A stretch of 64,000 nucleotides of DNA. It comes from Rhexocercosporidium sp. MPI-PUGE-AT-0058 (taxonomy: Eukaryota > Ascomycota > Leotiomycetes > Helotiales). The position numbers and the translations under genes are program-made. Shown one piece after another: positions 1 to 11,755 of the stretch (its first letter is position 1; every line of letters starts with the position of its first letter). The notes under the pieces are model-generated. The model had not been told where the DNA came from. It worked only from the letters and a program-made list of their open reading frames with translations, and ran no database searches. Location of the stretch: assembly GCA_020746875.1 (NCBI GenBank), contig JAGTJL010000006.1:496001-560000 (forward strand), in the 5' to 3' direction.

Positions 1-2170
1 AAAATAAGACGCTGACTTTTAAATAAGTCATTACGATGTTAAATTTTCTAAAAATTAAGATTTTCACTTTAACGCCAACACCTTAAACAACGCATAAAAG
101 CACCTCTCGAAAACATATTATTTAAAAGAAAAAGGAGATATTTAGAAAATAAAAGAAGAGGGATCTCGTGCATAAGCCTCTAGGATAATCGATAGCGATT
201 TAAATCGCGCTATTCCGTTTCGTCAACAAGAGTTTATTAACACGTTTATAGAATAGATCATCTACGAGAACGTTAAGCACCGGAAAGCCTCTTCCCACCT
301 CTTAAAAAGAGCTTTTAAAATTGCTAATATAGACGCAGCGAAGGCTCTTCTTAATTTCCTATATAACAGTGAACAACTAGGTTCATTTATACTTCCGGCA
401 TTTTAAACTATAGATTATCGACGAGATTAAGCACGTTAAATCTAAAATAATCTTTATTTTTGACGGCTAGGAATTAAAAAGAAAGAGAATTAACATATTA
501 AGAGTCGTCGTCTATTATATTAATGCGAATAATAAAGGCGTCGCGCGCCTTATAGGCTTACCAGAGCTCTTAGGTCACAAGAAAATAGGTGTTAGTACGT
601 TAAAATCGCTCTCTTTTATAACGCAATTAATTAATAATTATAAATTAATACTTAATCTTATTTCCTTTCTTTTAATAATACGGAATTACAAAACATAACC
701 TTAATTACTTCGTTCTTAATAATACAATAAATAATGATATAACCCTCGTGAAGCTAATAAAAGTAATGGATTTCGATTTAAAGGAACGTAAATTGCGTTG
801 TATGAATTATATTATTAATTTGATTGCTAGCGCTTACTTATTTAGTTAAGATAAGGCTTTATTTAACAACGAATATAAGGAAGCGTCTCTAGAAAATTAA
901 CGGAAGCTGTGAAGACGACGAAAAGAGGTTAAAAAGCTTTATAACCTTGTGACACACGTTATAGCATTAGGGAAACGAGGATAGCTCTTTGAAAACCTTT
1001 AATTTACACTTAATATTAGTAAGGCGGAGGGGAAGAAGTGGAGATTAATTGTCGATAGAGGTGTACGCTAGAATGCCACGTATTTAATAATTACTTATAG
1101 TCTTGAATTATGTGAGGCTCTCGACACTTATGTCGTTAAATTATACGTTTCCGTAGAACCTTTTAACTAAGAGATCTTTAAAAACGACTATCTTAGCAAT
1201 ACAGAATAGGCTAGTCTTACAATTATTAGGAAGCAGCTGGAATTATTGTATTTCCTTACTAAAGGTCTAGAAGGTAATGCAAAGCTGAATAAGAAAGCCG
1301 GTTAGCTATTTTATAGTGTTTTATAGAAAACTCTACTTGTTTTGGAACACCTTATAGGCTATTTCGAGTCGTTAGAACTCTAAGTAAAAGAAGGAACATT
1401 TAATAACCACGACGGCATATAATAGTCAATTACCTTAGCCTAGGAAGCTTGTTTAAAGTGGTATAAAAAGACCGACGATTTTATTACATAGTAAGCAGCA
1501 ATGGTTCTTTATCCTCGCTTCAAATGGACGTATTTTAAAGAGAATTAGACTAGGAATATGCGCCTCTACGTCAATTTAGGCGAAGCTGCTTTTAAGAAGC
1601 TATAGGAGAACAAATATAAAGGTAATAGCCTACGGCCTAGCTCGTCACGAAGTACTCTTTCTCTAGAACCTATAAACGTATTAAGAGATTTCTTAAAGAG
1701 TATTATTAACGCTATAGCGTCAATAACTAAGCTACGAGTTAATGTTGTTTCTGGCCGGCGAGACTAGTTATATTAGTATTTTTAAGAACTATCAATTGAC
1801 CACATAAGTCTTATGGCTTATTAAAGGTCTAAAGAAGCCGAGTTGCCTGACCTAATACGTATGGTCTTTGACTTTCTTTTTATTTTTGTTATGAGCTTAA
1901 AGTGTGAGCGTGTTTTTTTATTTTGCGTATAGCAAACTACGCTAGAGAGCTCTACGTTAAGTGGCGAGATGTTGTGGCATTAAGAGTGCTTGAAAAATTA
2001 GCAGAATAGGAGTGCTATTGATATCGCCGGAGCCCTTAAAGCTGTCCTTTTAGCATTGTAAATAGCTTTAATTTTACCCCTTAGCTTATAAGCAGCTTAT
2101 TATCAGTTGAAGTCATCAGTTAGTGATTTTAGTGTAAGTCAGTCAGTAAGGTTGAACTTGTTAACTGATA
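1..2170 (+). mobile_element. RIP-degraded hAT-family transposase relic
   Basis: No long open frame survives, but reading the plus strand through stops recovers the C-terminal half of an hAT transposase. Around 1060-1100 is a RWNATYL-like block, and around 1430-1550 a block ending in LYPRFKW. At about 1810-1920 comes the dimerisation region (SKEAELPDLIRMVFDF, then MSLKCERVF). It is followed at about 1940-1990 by an LSGEMLW-like motif. Most internal stops are TAG exactly where hAT proteins carry Trp, which is the TGG-to-TAG change produced by RIP. The part before about 960 is too degraded to assign. The 3' end around 2130-2200 has an imperfect inverted repeat (aagtcagtcagtaag against actgacttactgactt), possibly the terminal repeat. 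The element is dead; the left end lies outside the window. Confidence 0.75.
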
Positions 2171-2637
2171 ACTGACTTACTGACTTATTGGCCGCTTTGC
2201 CGGGGGGCGGGGGGGGGGGCTTAGTAGATTGAGACGATGAAAGAGGGTTATGACCTTCCTTGAGAGGACTGTGCACATATATGTCGATCCGTACTCCACT
2301 ATTCGAATTAAAAGTCGAAGAAGGAAAACTGTCTTTAAGTCCATGTTACAAAAGTTATATTTTTCATTCATGCTGTGTAGCGTTCAATGTGCGGAATGGA
2401 GCTATACTCTGTTTAACACGTCAAGGATGCTATCTTGGAGACCGAGGTGTCTCGGCTTGCTTGATATGACGCACGAGAATAGAGTTGGCTTGATGGAAAG
2501 TCCTATAGCACTTGCATCCGCCCTTACGTCTCGTAATTTGCTAACCGTTTCTATCGCATCTAAGAGGACCCTGCTTGCCCCTCTCCTCCCATCTTGAGTT
2601 TATTCTAGAGTCTCATGAATTTTCGGCTCGGCGAACA
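2171..2637. other. Spacer with poly-G tract
   Basis: The spacer lies between the hAT relic and the kinase pseudogene. It holds a near-uninterrupted G run at 2202-2219. On the minus strand, 2402-2590 reads open and looks mildly protein-like (LLDAIETVSKLRDVRADA), but it has no clear start or recognisable family. I do not call it a gene. Confidence 0.4.
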
Positions 2638-3515
2638 TCAGCCGCAGTAGATTGCAACAAGTACAGAGAGACTCACAAATGAATACTTGATACCATTGTA
2701 GAAGGTCCGCTGCAGAAGTTTCATCTGATTCTCTTCATCTTCTGTGAGCTTCACCATCCTTTCTATCAAGTCAAGCTCGTAACTGCCGTGAGCACACTCC
2801 ATAATTTTTAGCATGCAGACTTCGAAGAAGCGTGGGTAGAAGCCTGTGCAAAGAGGCTAGTCAGCCTTGGTATATCCCAGGAGAAGATACAAATTGGGTG
2901 AAACAAAATCGGAATTTGTAGTCAACCTACCAGCTGAAGACCAGTCGAGTATAGAGACCGATCCATCCGCCAGCCAGACAAGATTCCGAGGAGCAAGGTC
3001 CAAGTGACACAGTACCAATGGATATTTCACAAAGCTTAGCTTGGGATCAACGTCCGGTAATCTGAGATTGAACCATCTCTCCATTTGCTGCACATTCTTG
3101 AAGACAGGCTTCCCATTTTCCTCCCAGAGCAGCCCCTGTGATGCACCCCTTCCAAAGGACCAGGGTGGTCGCCCAGTATAGTCGAGAAATATTAAAGTAT
3201 ATGCGCAAGCCGCTCAACTTGCTCATTACTCTGGGTTTCATCTTCCCCCAGCACCCTCCCATGAATGTATTCCATCACGATATAGCCCGAATCGGGCCAA
3301 TCCTGGCCGTTACTCAGAGTGAAATCGCAGTAAACCTGCGGGACACGAACGATGTTTCGATCAAGGAGCTCAAATGCTCTTCTTTGATTACAGGCCTCTT
3401 CAGCCGTCACGTTCCAGCCAAACTTGACGACCACGTCGTTCGATAATCTGACTACATTTTTTGACGCGCCAACAAGTGGGCGATGCGGGTCTGCGCAGCG
3501 TTGGACGATTTCCAT
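2638..3515 (-). pseudogene. APH-family (aminoglycoside phosphotransferase-like) kinase, frameshifted
   Basis: The reading frame from 3515 encodes an N-lobe with VVVKFG (ATP-binding Lys) and YIVMEYIHG (hinge). A second frame then carries the Brenner-type catalytic loop HLDLAPRN and the metal-binding ILDWSSAG, both typical of fungal APH-like small-molecule kinases. The two frames meet at about 3192-3200, where one frame stops after LAHIL and the other resumes, with no GT-AG intron, so a one-base indel is likely. A real intron is visible at 2844-2930 (gtaggt to gcacag); the last exon then continues to a TGA at 2638-2640. The coding frame seems to extend upstream of 3515 without a further Met, so the true start may be missing. 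The substrate is unknown. A sequencing error cannot be excluded, but otherwise the gene is inactive. Confidence 0.7.
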
Positions 3516-4458
3516 ATCACTCAGGCCTTCGTGGCTAAGAGCTTTCAGTGTTATATTGTGTCTGTTAGGCTCGAACGAGCTGACTAACCAATCGTGACAT
3601 GCGTCCCGTGTGAGTTCGGACTGTTTGTCTTATACCCGAAGATCACCCACCGAAGTATAATGACTCAGGGCATGGCCACGATGCTCAGGCGCGGCTTAGG
3701 TATGCTCACCCTTAGGTCAGTTTAAAGCAGCAGTTGTTCACTTTCGGAGACTAACACAGAACTAGCGGGGGAAAAAAAGTCGAGTCTGACTTTAGTGGAA
3801 ATCGCCCACGGCGGAGAGTATAGAGGTCTTATTCAAGGAGAGAGCTTTGCTGCTGTTTTCTACAAACTCTCTCCCTATTGAAATTGCTTGGTTGCAGGTG
3901 TCCCAAAGCATGGCCTTGGTCATGCTGCTGCTCGAACTGCTGTAACTGAAAGCGTTTGGGGCGGTTGATGACTTTCGGCTTGCCATGGGGAAATTTGGAA
4001 GTATGGGCTGAGTGAGAATGTCATCTTATATTTTCGTGACACTTGAACGAAGTGCTGGCACTCAATCCAAGAAATTGAGTGTATAGTGGAAGGCGAATTG
4101 GGTGTCGCTACTTCGTCAATTATACTTTTACCTGACTGAGGGGTAGGCCTGTTATGGCTTTTGTGGTTTGGCAGATACATGTACTGTACCTGGGAGGTAC
4201 TGAGGCAGAATTGGCGGCTGACCCCACTAATGGTCCCTGCCTATCTTGTCCACAAGTCGTCAACGCTCCCATCACTACTCATCCTTCCTCCTCTTTTTCC
4301 AACTCGCCAGAATCAGCGCTTTCTTGTCAGCCACGATCTCGAACAACATCCCTCTTCGATTGTTATGTTACTCCGGCATCCAGATATCTCCTGCCTTATG
4401 CAATTAACTGGGTCTCAAACCAGTATGCTAGATGATAAAATGGCCTCTATTTTTCATC
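3516..4458. other. Intergenic region between kinase relic and protease gene
   Basis: No coding pattern is convincing on either strand. The only structure seen is a copy of a dispersed 48-bp repeat at 3751-3798, annotated separately. Confidence 0.5.
3751..3798 (+). repeat. 48-bp dispersed repeat, copy 1
   Basis: It begins ctaacacagaactagcgg, runs through an A-rich centre and ends gactttagtgg. A diverged copy in the same orientation lies at 34469-34514, just outside the right LTR of the retrotransposon block. The two differ at a few bases and by a 2-base length difference. It may be the end of a transposon family; no terminal inverted partner was found beside this copy. Confidence 0.6.
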
Positions 4459-7400
4459 TCAAGGAAATCTATGTTTCTCTATCTGGATTTCCAATTCATC
4501 CCTTTCCCTCGCCTCTTGCAACGCACTTCTCAATACCTTAGAGATATATCTCTTGGCTTGAGACCACCTGGGAGTGATATATCGACTGGTGAGTCTGATG
4601 AAATATGTAATGAACATCAAAATGACAATTGTGATAATGAATGACCTCATTGTTATCTCGAATGGTATCGCTTCCCGTTGCATGCTAAAAATGCAAGCAG
4701 CAAGCGCTATGGGAAAAAGGAACTGCGAGGAAATATTTAGCTGGAGGGCTTCTATGACATTGATTGCGAGCATACCAAGACTGTGAACTCCGAAGTCATC
4801 TCATTTTGATCGGATGCTTCCTTCGATTCGAGAAGCAAATGAAGTTTTAGCTATAATAGATTAGTCGGAAGTCCCACCATCTAATCGGGTCTTACTGACG
4901 ATATTTATGTAATCGGCGCATTTTTCATGCAGTGCCAGAAAGGCTTTGTAAATGCCCTCTAGCTTCGAAAATGTTTTCTTGATAGCATGAAGGGATCGTG
5001 TGTTACGTGATTGCTGTGGTTTGCTTTCGCTGTCTTCGAAGTAGTCAATATCTCCACCGGGAGCACTGAATTTAGCCCAGGCATCGATTGTGTCCGAAAG
5101 AGCGCCTGTAAGACGGCGTAAAATTTCCGAAGTCCTGAGGGCCCAGTCGAAATCCGCTTCTACTTCCGCCAGTCGTCGCTCCTTCTTCCCAGGTAAGGAT
5201 GGTGATGCGGGGTTCTGCGTAAACTACCACAATGTTAGTATATGTAAGTTTCGTCATTCCCTGCTCCGCCTTCAAGTAATGTGTTGTTACATACGTGTGT
5301 ATCGATAGCGCGTTGCAACCTGTACAAGTTATGTTCCCACTGATTTCCGATGGAAGCTATGCGTATCTGAAAAACTCTGATCCAATAGTCTCGTGGCTGT
5401 CGCACTGGCAAACGGGCTTCTAACTTCCCACGAGCTATTTGATCGAAGCACAATTCACATTCGGAGCGGTCGTCTAGGAGACCATCGACCTCGGAGTCAA
5501 CGAAGCCGTACCCCACCCATTGCCAGTCATCCGTTCCAATAACAACACAGGAAATCTGGGCCTCTTGCATGCCCCAAATTTCTGCAGAATTTTGAGCCTG
5601 AGATTCCAATCCATCGAGCCTCAGAAAGGACAGATCTGTCCATTTTCTTGCTGGTTTTATCTTGATCGTGCCAGCGGATGCTTTTGGTGGTAAACATTTC
5701 TCCAGAATGAAGAAAGGGATATGTAAATCGAGTTGGAATTTCAGAAAACCGGTTGAAGGAATGTTGATCTCAATAGATGTCTGAAATGTTAAGTATTTGT
5801 AAATTGCATCTCTCAAGCCCTCCGAATCACCCACCGAGCCTGTTTCTGCTAGAGCATGGATGCATGCAGGGTCTAGGTCCATTATGTATATCAGTCGTCT
5901 GGAAGCATCGGGCAATCGTTCGTTATTGAACCGCGGTGCTTCCAACGCTCTGCAGAGTCCTGTGGCAGTCAATGGGTTTTGGTATGACCGGATATCTCCC
6001 GTCCCTCTGCCAGGAGTGTTGTCCCTATCATCAAGCCAAACAATGCGGCAATACCCTGCAGCACCCTTGCCCTCTTTGAGGTCTTCGAGACTAGTCCCTC
6101 TACAGAAATCTTTTAGCACTTCAACTTTGAACTGATTAGCGTCATCGCTACCGCGTGCAAAATACTCCAATTCATCGTCCAAATCAGCATCCCACAGGTG
6201 ACGTTCACTCTTCTTCCAAGAGTTGTCGTAAAACTTCCGTGGAGATGAAAATATTGTAGGCCAGAGGTTTCTGTCACAAATGGGCTCGCACGAAGATTCG
6301 TTGGCCTCCAACCCATGAAAGTCTATACCCCAATTATCGAGCTGTGATTCTGAACAACTACTAAAGGGCGGAGTCTGGAGGCCCCGGGGCTGGAACGCAG
6401 ATTTTTGGAGTATATCAACATCCGATCTGTTGGTCCTCCCAGTTGGTTTCTCGATGAAAGGCTGTATGTTTGGAGTTTCAATTGTCTCCAAGACTTCAAA
6501 ATCCTTGGCTGTGGGTAGCTCGACAGCCTTCGCCCCAATACATCGCTTGATATCGTCGAAAGTATCAACCATTGGAATCACATATGCATCACCAAACACA
6601 TCTGTGGCTACAACGTGTCCGAAAACAAGTGGTGATCCGTTGTGGACTACCCAGGAACCAGAATCTCCTTCACGGATACCTAGTACCGAGTTTCGGTCAG
6701 AGAGAGATACATCAATTTGGCCGGAAGCACTCACCATTGTTCTCGTTCAATGTCAGAACGTATGCATCAACAAAATTACCACTTGAGCCGATTAATATTC
6801 GACTCATTAGGCTTAACAGCTCTCCGCGTTTCGGACCATTGGAGCCGCCGATCAAGATCACTGGTTCCGATAAGCCTCCGTGAAATGTTGGACGTGCAGC
6901 TTGTTTCAATTCGCGTCTTTCAAAACACCCTGGGGACTTTAGAGCGCACAATTCGTTTGGCATGTTTGATTTGGTGGTGAAAAGTGCCCAGTCGTGTGAT
7001 GGCTGTATGATGTAATCTGAAGATCCATTTTGTCCGCCGCCATCTATCTTTCCAAATGAATCGGTCTCCGCGAAGTCCCACGCTCCACGAAGGACATTTT
7101 GATACTCAATCTTAGTCTGACGAGATGGAGAAGGTTTGGGCTCATCCAGGTCCTGAAATAAATCTGTCTCACCAGTCCTATCACTACAACTGATGGCAGT
7201 GTCGACAGAGCTGTTCTGCCAGTCATCGAGTACATGACCAGCAGTCATACCGCACAGCTTTGATGTTCCATCCGCGTTTGTGATCTTGATAATGCCCCCA
7301 ATAGTTGCCTTCCTAGAATTACCCGAACACGAATCTTCAGACTTGTTGACCAGCAAAATCGGTGCGCCACAAAGGGTTGTGGTTTTATTGCGGCAAACCC

Positions 7401-8016
7401 CTACGTCTGACGGGGAGTGGGTAAGTTGTGCCTCACAGGGAACAACCAAAATTCTCAGGATCAAGTCCCCAGATTCGCAGAGCCGTAATATCCGAGGTTT
7501 GCTGACATTATGTTGAATTCTTTTGAGATACCTCTCATTGCAAAATATCACAATGTATGGGCCAACATCTTTGTCGTCGTTACCAAGAAACATCCGCCTA
7601 TAGAACCAGCATTTCTTCTTCGTGATAGACTTAAGAATGTCTTCCACCACAGGTATCAATTCAGCAAAGCGCTGCTCAGTCAACTCATCAAGTGGTATGT
7701 CGGGGAACTGCCGGAGATTTGAGCGACATTCTGGTGGTAGCGGTACACATTTACTAAACGGCTTGATACCCTCTCGTTCGCGGTCTATGTCCGATGCTGT
7801 CGGTGCAAAAGACTGCCTTGAAGGACCATAACCCGAGTCATCGATCGAAGCTTTATCCGTGCCCATGCCAGTCACTTGAGACGAGAGAATTTCGGGCTCT
7901 GTTGTCGGTCCGATGTGAGTGATACCAACTGGAGAAATCCCGTCAAGAACGATCGTGCGATTGTCGTCTGCTTCAAGACTTAGGGACATGATGGGCTGAA
8001 GCAGGTGCAATAGCAA
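4459..8016 (-). CDS. Chymotrypsin-fold protease-like domain fused to CorA-like membrane region
   Basis: Exons as I read them are 8016-6735, 6679-5295, 5214-4896 and 4850-4459. Introns 6680-6734 (gtgagt to ctag, with CTGAC) and 5215-5294 (gtatgt, tactaac, cgcag) are well supported because both joins restore a continuous protein. About residues 200-460 look like a serine protease: CGMTAGHVL (His, about 257), HDWALF (Asp, about 344) and GDSGSW (Ser, about 435). Later parts (RRLIYIMDLDP, then WIRVFQIRIASIGNQW, then KLEGIYKAFLALHEKC) match a fungal family whose tail resembles CorA transporters. The last exon has two hydrophobic stretches, one with ACIFSMQ. The 3' part is uncertain: the third exon can simply stop at 4861-4863. 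If intron 4851-4895 is used, a TGA at 4801-4803 blocks the membrane exon; another acceptor near 4790 would skip that TGA. Membrane-anchored proteolysis or signalling is inferred, not shown. Confidence 0.65.
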
Positions 8017-8330
8017 TAGCCTGCAGCGTGAAAGTGGAGGTTGCGGCTGTCTGAGATCATCTCTGAAAACAATTCAGGTAGAGTAGAAATTGTGACGAAG
8101 AGACACGCTGGGTACCAACGAAGGACCCTGTATGCCTCATCGGGCACCAAAAAAAAATTGCCTTCCAAATCCGCCTGCAGCGCCTGCAGAGTTTTGCTGT
8201 CTGCGTTCAAATGGATTGCAGCAATCCGATCGTGAAATGCCAATCACCTGCAGTCAGCCTTGCCCTGCCCCACATCACTTGGCAGGTGCTGTCAACGTAG
8301 GACTAGACGTACGTTTCGTGAAGAGACAAA
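8017..8330. promoter_or_regulatory. Shared divergent promoter region
   Basis: About 314 bp separate the start codons of the protease-like gene (minus) and the next gene (plus), so both promoters must lie here or overlap the 5' leaders. An A8 run lies at about 8151-8158. No specific factor site can be named from sequence alone. Confidence 0.4.
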
Positions 8331-9650
8331 ATGGAAACGCGAGACCAAAGAATACCATTTTTACTTAGTCTCGTAGGGTCGGTTTCATGTATCTCTGCGA
8401 TTATGGAGGTACCGATGTCGAACCTGTCAACCAGTTCCAGTACAATTTTTTGGCCTCTTAAAGGGGCCTCGGACAGTCAGTTCAAGAAGCTTTGTCATGT
8501 TTTATGGGAATGGGAGATTTGCGACGGCTGTAAAATTGACCAGCGCTGCCTCTCTATACGATGTCCGTGGCAGAAAAGATCTCTTAAGCTTCAGCCGTTC
8601 TTCCGACTCTATCAAAAAATAACAGCGTCATACATGCCGGAGATGCACACGACCAGCAATTACGCTCTAAGAACACATGAGGACCTCTTTCAGATTATCC
8701 AAATTTTGAAGCAGAACCCAACCACTCCGCGCGCACACCTAACAGCAACGCATTTCGCTCGTCGTGGATACAACTCCCAGCCACATCCTGCAGACCAGAA
8801 TCGAGCATTCGACCTCGCAGTCAGAGCCATGACAACTGTAGACTGCTCTATCGAAAACCAATCTGGCTCTGACGTACTTTTCTGGGAAGATGACAAGTCG
8901 TTCCAGGAGCTTGTACGCTCAATTGGGAGCACGAAATACTACCCTGTCCTAGCTGGCGATGAGGAACGGTCCCTCGATCCCAAAGAGCAACTTAGCGCAA
9001 TTCGACTCAAAAAAAGTGCACATATCAAGTTTCGCGGTACAGATGATATCAAGAATCACCTCAGACTAGAGGGAAAAACCGTTGAGATATTCCATCATAC
9101 CAGCATTTTGAAGGAACATCTGAGATTGACTCGCTACGAGCATGCAAAGACATCGACTGATAATTCTAGCTGGTAAGCACAGGACGTGAAACTCTTCTGT
9201 CTACATCTCTAACCATTCTGAAGCATAGATGTCATACCACGTCAACTTGCTCTCGAGACTCTAGGCTCGCTACAAGAGGTCCTATTTCCCTACGGAGATA
9301 TTGACTCTCACCGATGCTTGAAGTTTCTATCATCAAGCAGTGGCATTGACCAAGATTGTCTGATGCCCAATTCTGAAGGGTCCCGGCGGTCTGATGAGAA
9401 GAACGTTCGATACACATATTGGGGCCCTCGAATGAGAATTCTTCTCGATGAGCTCGAAAGTCCAAGCCCGCGTGGACTTCAGCAGCGGTGGGAAAGGATT
9501 AGTAAGCAAAGACATATGATGCAAGCAGCAGTCATCGGTATCATGGTTACGGTTCTACTAGGACTAATGAGTCTGCCTTTACAAATCTTTCAGGCTTGGA
9601 TTTCCTATCAGCAGATGAAATACTCGATCCCTCCTACTGGGACAACCTGA
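8331..9650 (+). CDS. Fungal protein of unknown function with C-terminal membrane helix
   Basis: Two exons, 8331-9172 and 9224-9650, are joined across a 51-bp intron (gtaagc donor, tctaacc branch, ctgaag acceptor); the join turns SSW-stop into a frame running to TGA at 9648-9650. The protein is about 422 residues. The N-terminal third has clustered Cys (CDGCKIDQRCLSIRCPW). The second exon has IPRQLALETLGSLQEVLFP, WGPRMRILLDELESPSPRG and one strongly hydrophobic helix (IGIMVTVLLGLMSLPLQIF) followed by QAWISYQQMK. This C-terminal pattern recurs in uncharacterised fungal proteins as I recall them; no enzymatic motif is seen. It is divergently paired with the protease/CorA-like gene, which also seems to end in membrane segments, so the two products may act together at a membrane (inference). 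Confidence 0.75.
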
Positions 9651-10596
9651 TTTTGAAGAAGCTGGGAATTGAGTAGAGGGCAGGACTCAGGACCTTTCCA
9701 CAGGAGCCGCTGGCTCCGCAATTCATGAATTATGAAAGCTGGAGAGCGGAAAAAGGCGAGGACAAAATTTGAGTTTTGAGACTTCAGGCGCGGCAACGAC
9801 TCGTGGTCGCTGGACATAAGTGACATCTGCTACTTGAAAAGGATTTCGGGGCTGTGCAAGAAACTTGACACCGAGTAACAAGCAGCGAATAAGATTGTAA
9901 CACAAGACGGAGGCTTCGGGTTACACTGCATCTACCGCCTCAAAACCTCCCGCAACCTAGATAGGGCAATTTCTGTGCCACGTTCATGATCGGGCTCTCT
10001 GGTGTTGCAGATAAAGCCTGATATTCGGTTTATTTAGGCCAAGGAGCGTCTCAGATGCTGTGGCACCAATTATATCCGTATGAAGCCAAAAGACGAAGAG
10101 ATATGCATGAACACTAAATCAAAGCCAACAGCTGAAGATTGCGGCAAATATTACATAATGCAAAAGCAATGCAACTAGGATGAGAGTTAAGAGACAAAAC
10201 ATCCAAAATAAAGGACAGAGGCCAAAAATCTGGCCCTCCCCTGTCTGATATTCGATGATTGGTATGCCATGCTCTTAGATAATGTTCATCACATCGTAAT
10301 GTCTCCATACCAGCTGATCAAATTGTTCAGGTCAGAAGATGTCGACTTTCAGTGGGGTTTTGGGTCGGTGGACCACGAATTCTGACACCCCTAGTGGTGA
10401 AATATGCAGAACTTATTAAGAGAGGGACGTAAACAATGATTATGTTGACGTGAAAACCTCAAACAGAAAGAAAGTACAGGTAACAACTCTGACGACAACG
10501 ACTTGAGAAGACTGAGCCACAAGAACCAAGAACTCAACCCAACCAAGCCCCTTCGTCCCACCACAAATCATCATCAGTATCCTCTCTTGCACAATC
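9651..10596. other. Gene-free stretch
   Basis: Short overlapping frames occur on both strands, but none shows a family motif, plausible exon joins or biased composition. I see nothing functional here. Confidence 0.5.
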
Positions 10597-11020
10597 TCAA
10601 TCCCACCGGCATATACCTTCCCACGTCATAATATCTCGGACATCGGTGGTATATGGGCAGTTATACTGCTGTAGGCGAGACTCGCAAGAAGTCGTCTTTC
10701 CGGGGCAGTCCAGCTTTTCAATATCTTTGGCGGTTCCTGTGTATGTACATGTCATGTCGTGCGTATTTATCTTGAAGGTTCCATTAGGATACGCTTGCTT
10801 GCAGGCCTCCAGGCTACTGGGGGCGTTAAAGGAATTATTCTTTCGTGAAGTATCGCAAGGTTTGTTTGGGCCATTTGGTGAGAGAGTAGCGAGGAAGAAC
10901 CATCCATTTGTGTTTGCTAACTGCGTGCGCGTTGTGTCTAGATATATTTCCAAAGCTTGCTGGGTTCCTGTTGGACTGGTAGAGGGCCCGGTCGCCGGGG
11001 TAGTGGAAGTTGGGGCGGGG
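10597..11020 (-). CDS. Possible small secreted Cys-containing protein, 5' end unresolved
   Basis: The minus strand reads open from a Pro/Thr/Ser-rich stretch (PAPTSTTPATGPSTSPTG) into about 115 residues with seven Cys (among them MTCTYTG, LDCPGKTTSC, YNCPY and GICRWD) and stops at 10597. A Thr/Pro/Ser linker followed by a compact Cys-containing tail is common in secreted or wall-bound fungal proteins. No ATG begins this frame; just upstream a 10-bp tandem repeat and an in-frame stop interrupt it, so an upstream exon or a broken 5' end must be assumed. I do not recognise the family, and this may be a gene remnant. Confidence 0.35.
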
Positions 11021-11044
11021 GTTTACGTGGGTTTACGTGGGTTT
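11021..11044 (+). repeat. 10-bp tandem repeat gtttacgtgg
   Basis: Two exact adjacent copies are followed by a partial third (gttt). Because 10 is not a multiple of 3, a slippage here would shift the reading frame of the overlapping minus-strand ORF and could explain its lost 5' end. Confidence 0.8.
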
Positions 11045-11755
11045 GGTGGTAGTCCTCATTTGGGAGATTTCCAAGAAGATCCAGGCTGTCTGTTGCACGT
11101 CAGAACAAAAACCATGTATGACGGTCCTTTGTCTAGGACAGTGACCTTGGTTGAAAACCTGCGGCCTGAATTCTTTCCAATTGCCCGGGCGTGTCAGTCC
11201 AGACTTGAAGTACTGTGATGGTTGTAACATGCTCGTACGCGCATCCCACAACTGAGGCGAGTCTTTTCTTGCACAATCATGTGGAAAACGGATTCCATCG
11301 CCTGTCGAATTCGTCATAAACTATCATCACTGTTGTGAAATACAGTAAGCTTGAAGCGCCTTACTCGTGGGTTATTTTCACCTTCACACCTTGCCACACT
11401 TCCAATCTACTCTGTTGTCTCTTACAAGATAAAACTCATGCTCTTAAGAAACCACACACTCAAACCTTTGCTGAAGAAATTCGACTATCATTCGTACGGT
11501 GCAAATATCGTCATGTGTGTCTCCTTCGCCATGCTTTGCATTCAATACCTTCTGTGCGCCACGGCCTTCAACTCAGCTATCTGATGAGCCGACTTTTTAT
11601 CAAAAGTAGCAAGGGAACAGAGCGAATGTTAAAAAAAATTCTTTGGCTCGTTTGACGAAGAGTTGAAGAGAAATTCAGATCAACCAAAGGTGTCTCATCC
11701 TCCTTCACGCTCCGTTAAGTTTTCCCCACGCACCACCTTGAGAATCAAAATCTAA
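11045..11755. other. Unassigned stretch
   Basis: A minus-strand frame at 11033-11317 and plus-strand frames at 11335-11655 are open but show no motif, signal peptide or homologous pattern that I can recognise. Treated as non-coding. Confidence 0.4.

Noticed and set aside
2402..2590. Possible protein-like minus-strand stretch downstream of the kinase relic
   Set aside because: It has no start, no recognised family and is under 65 codons; it could be a gene fragment but evidence is too thin.
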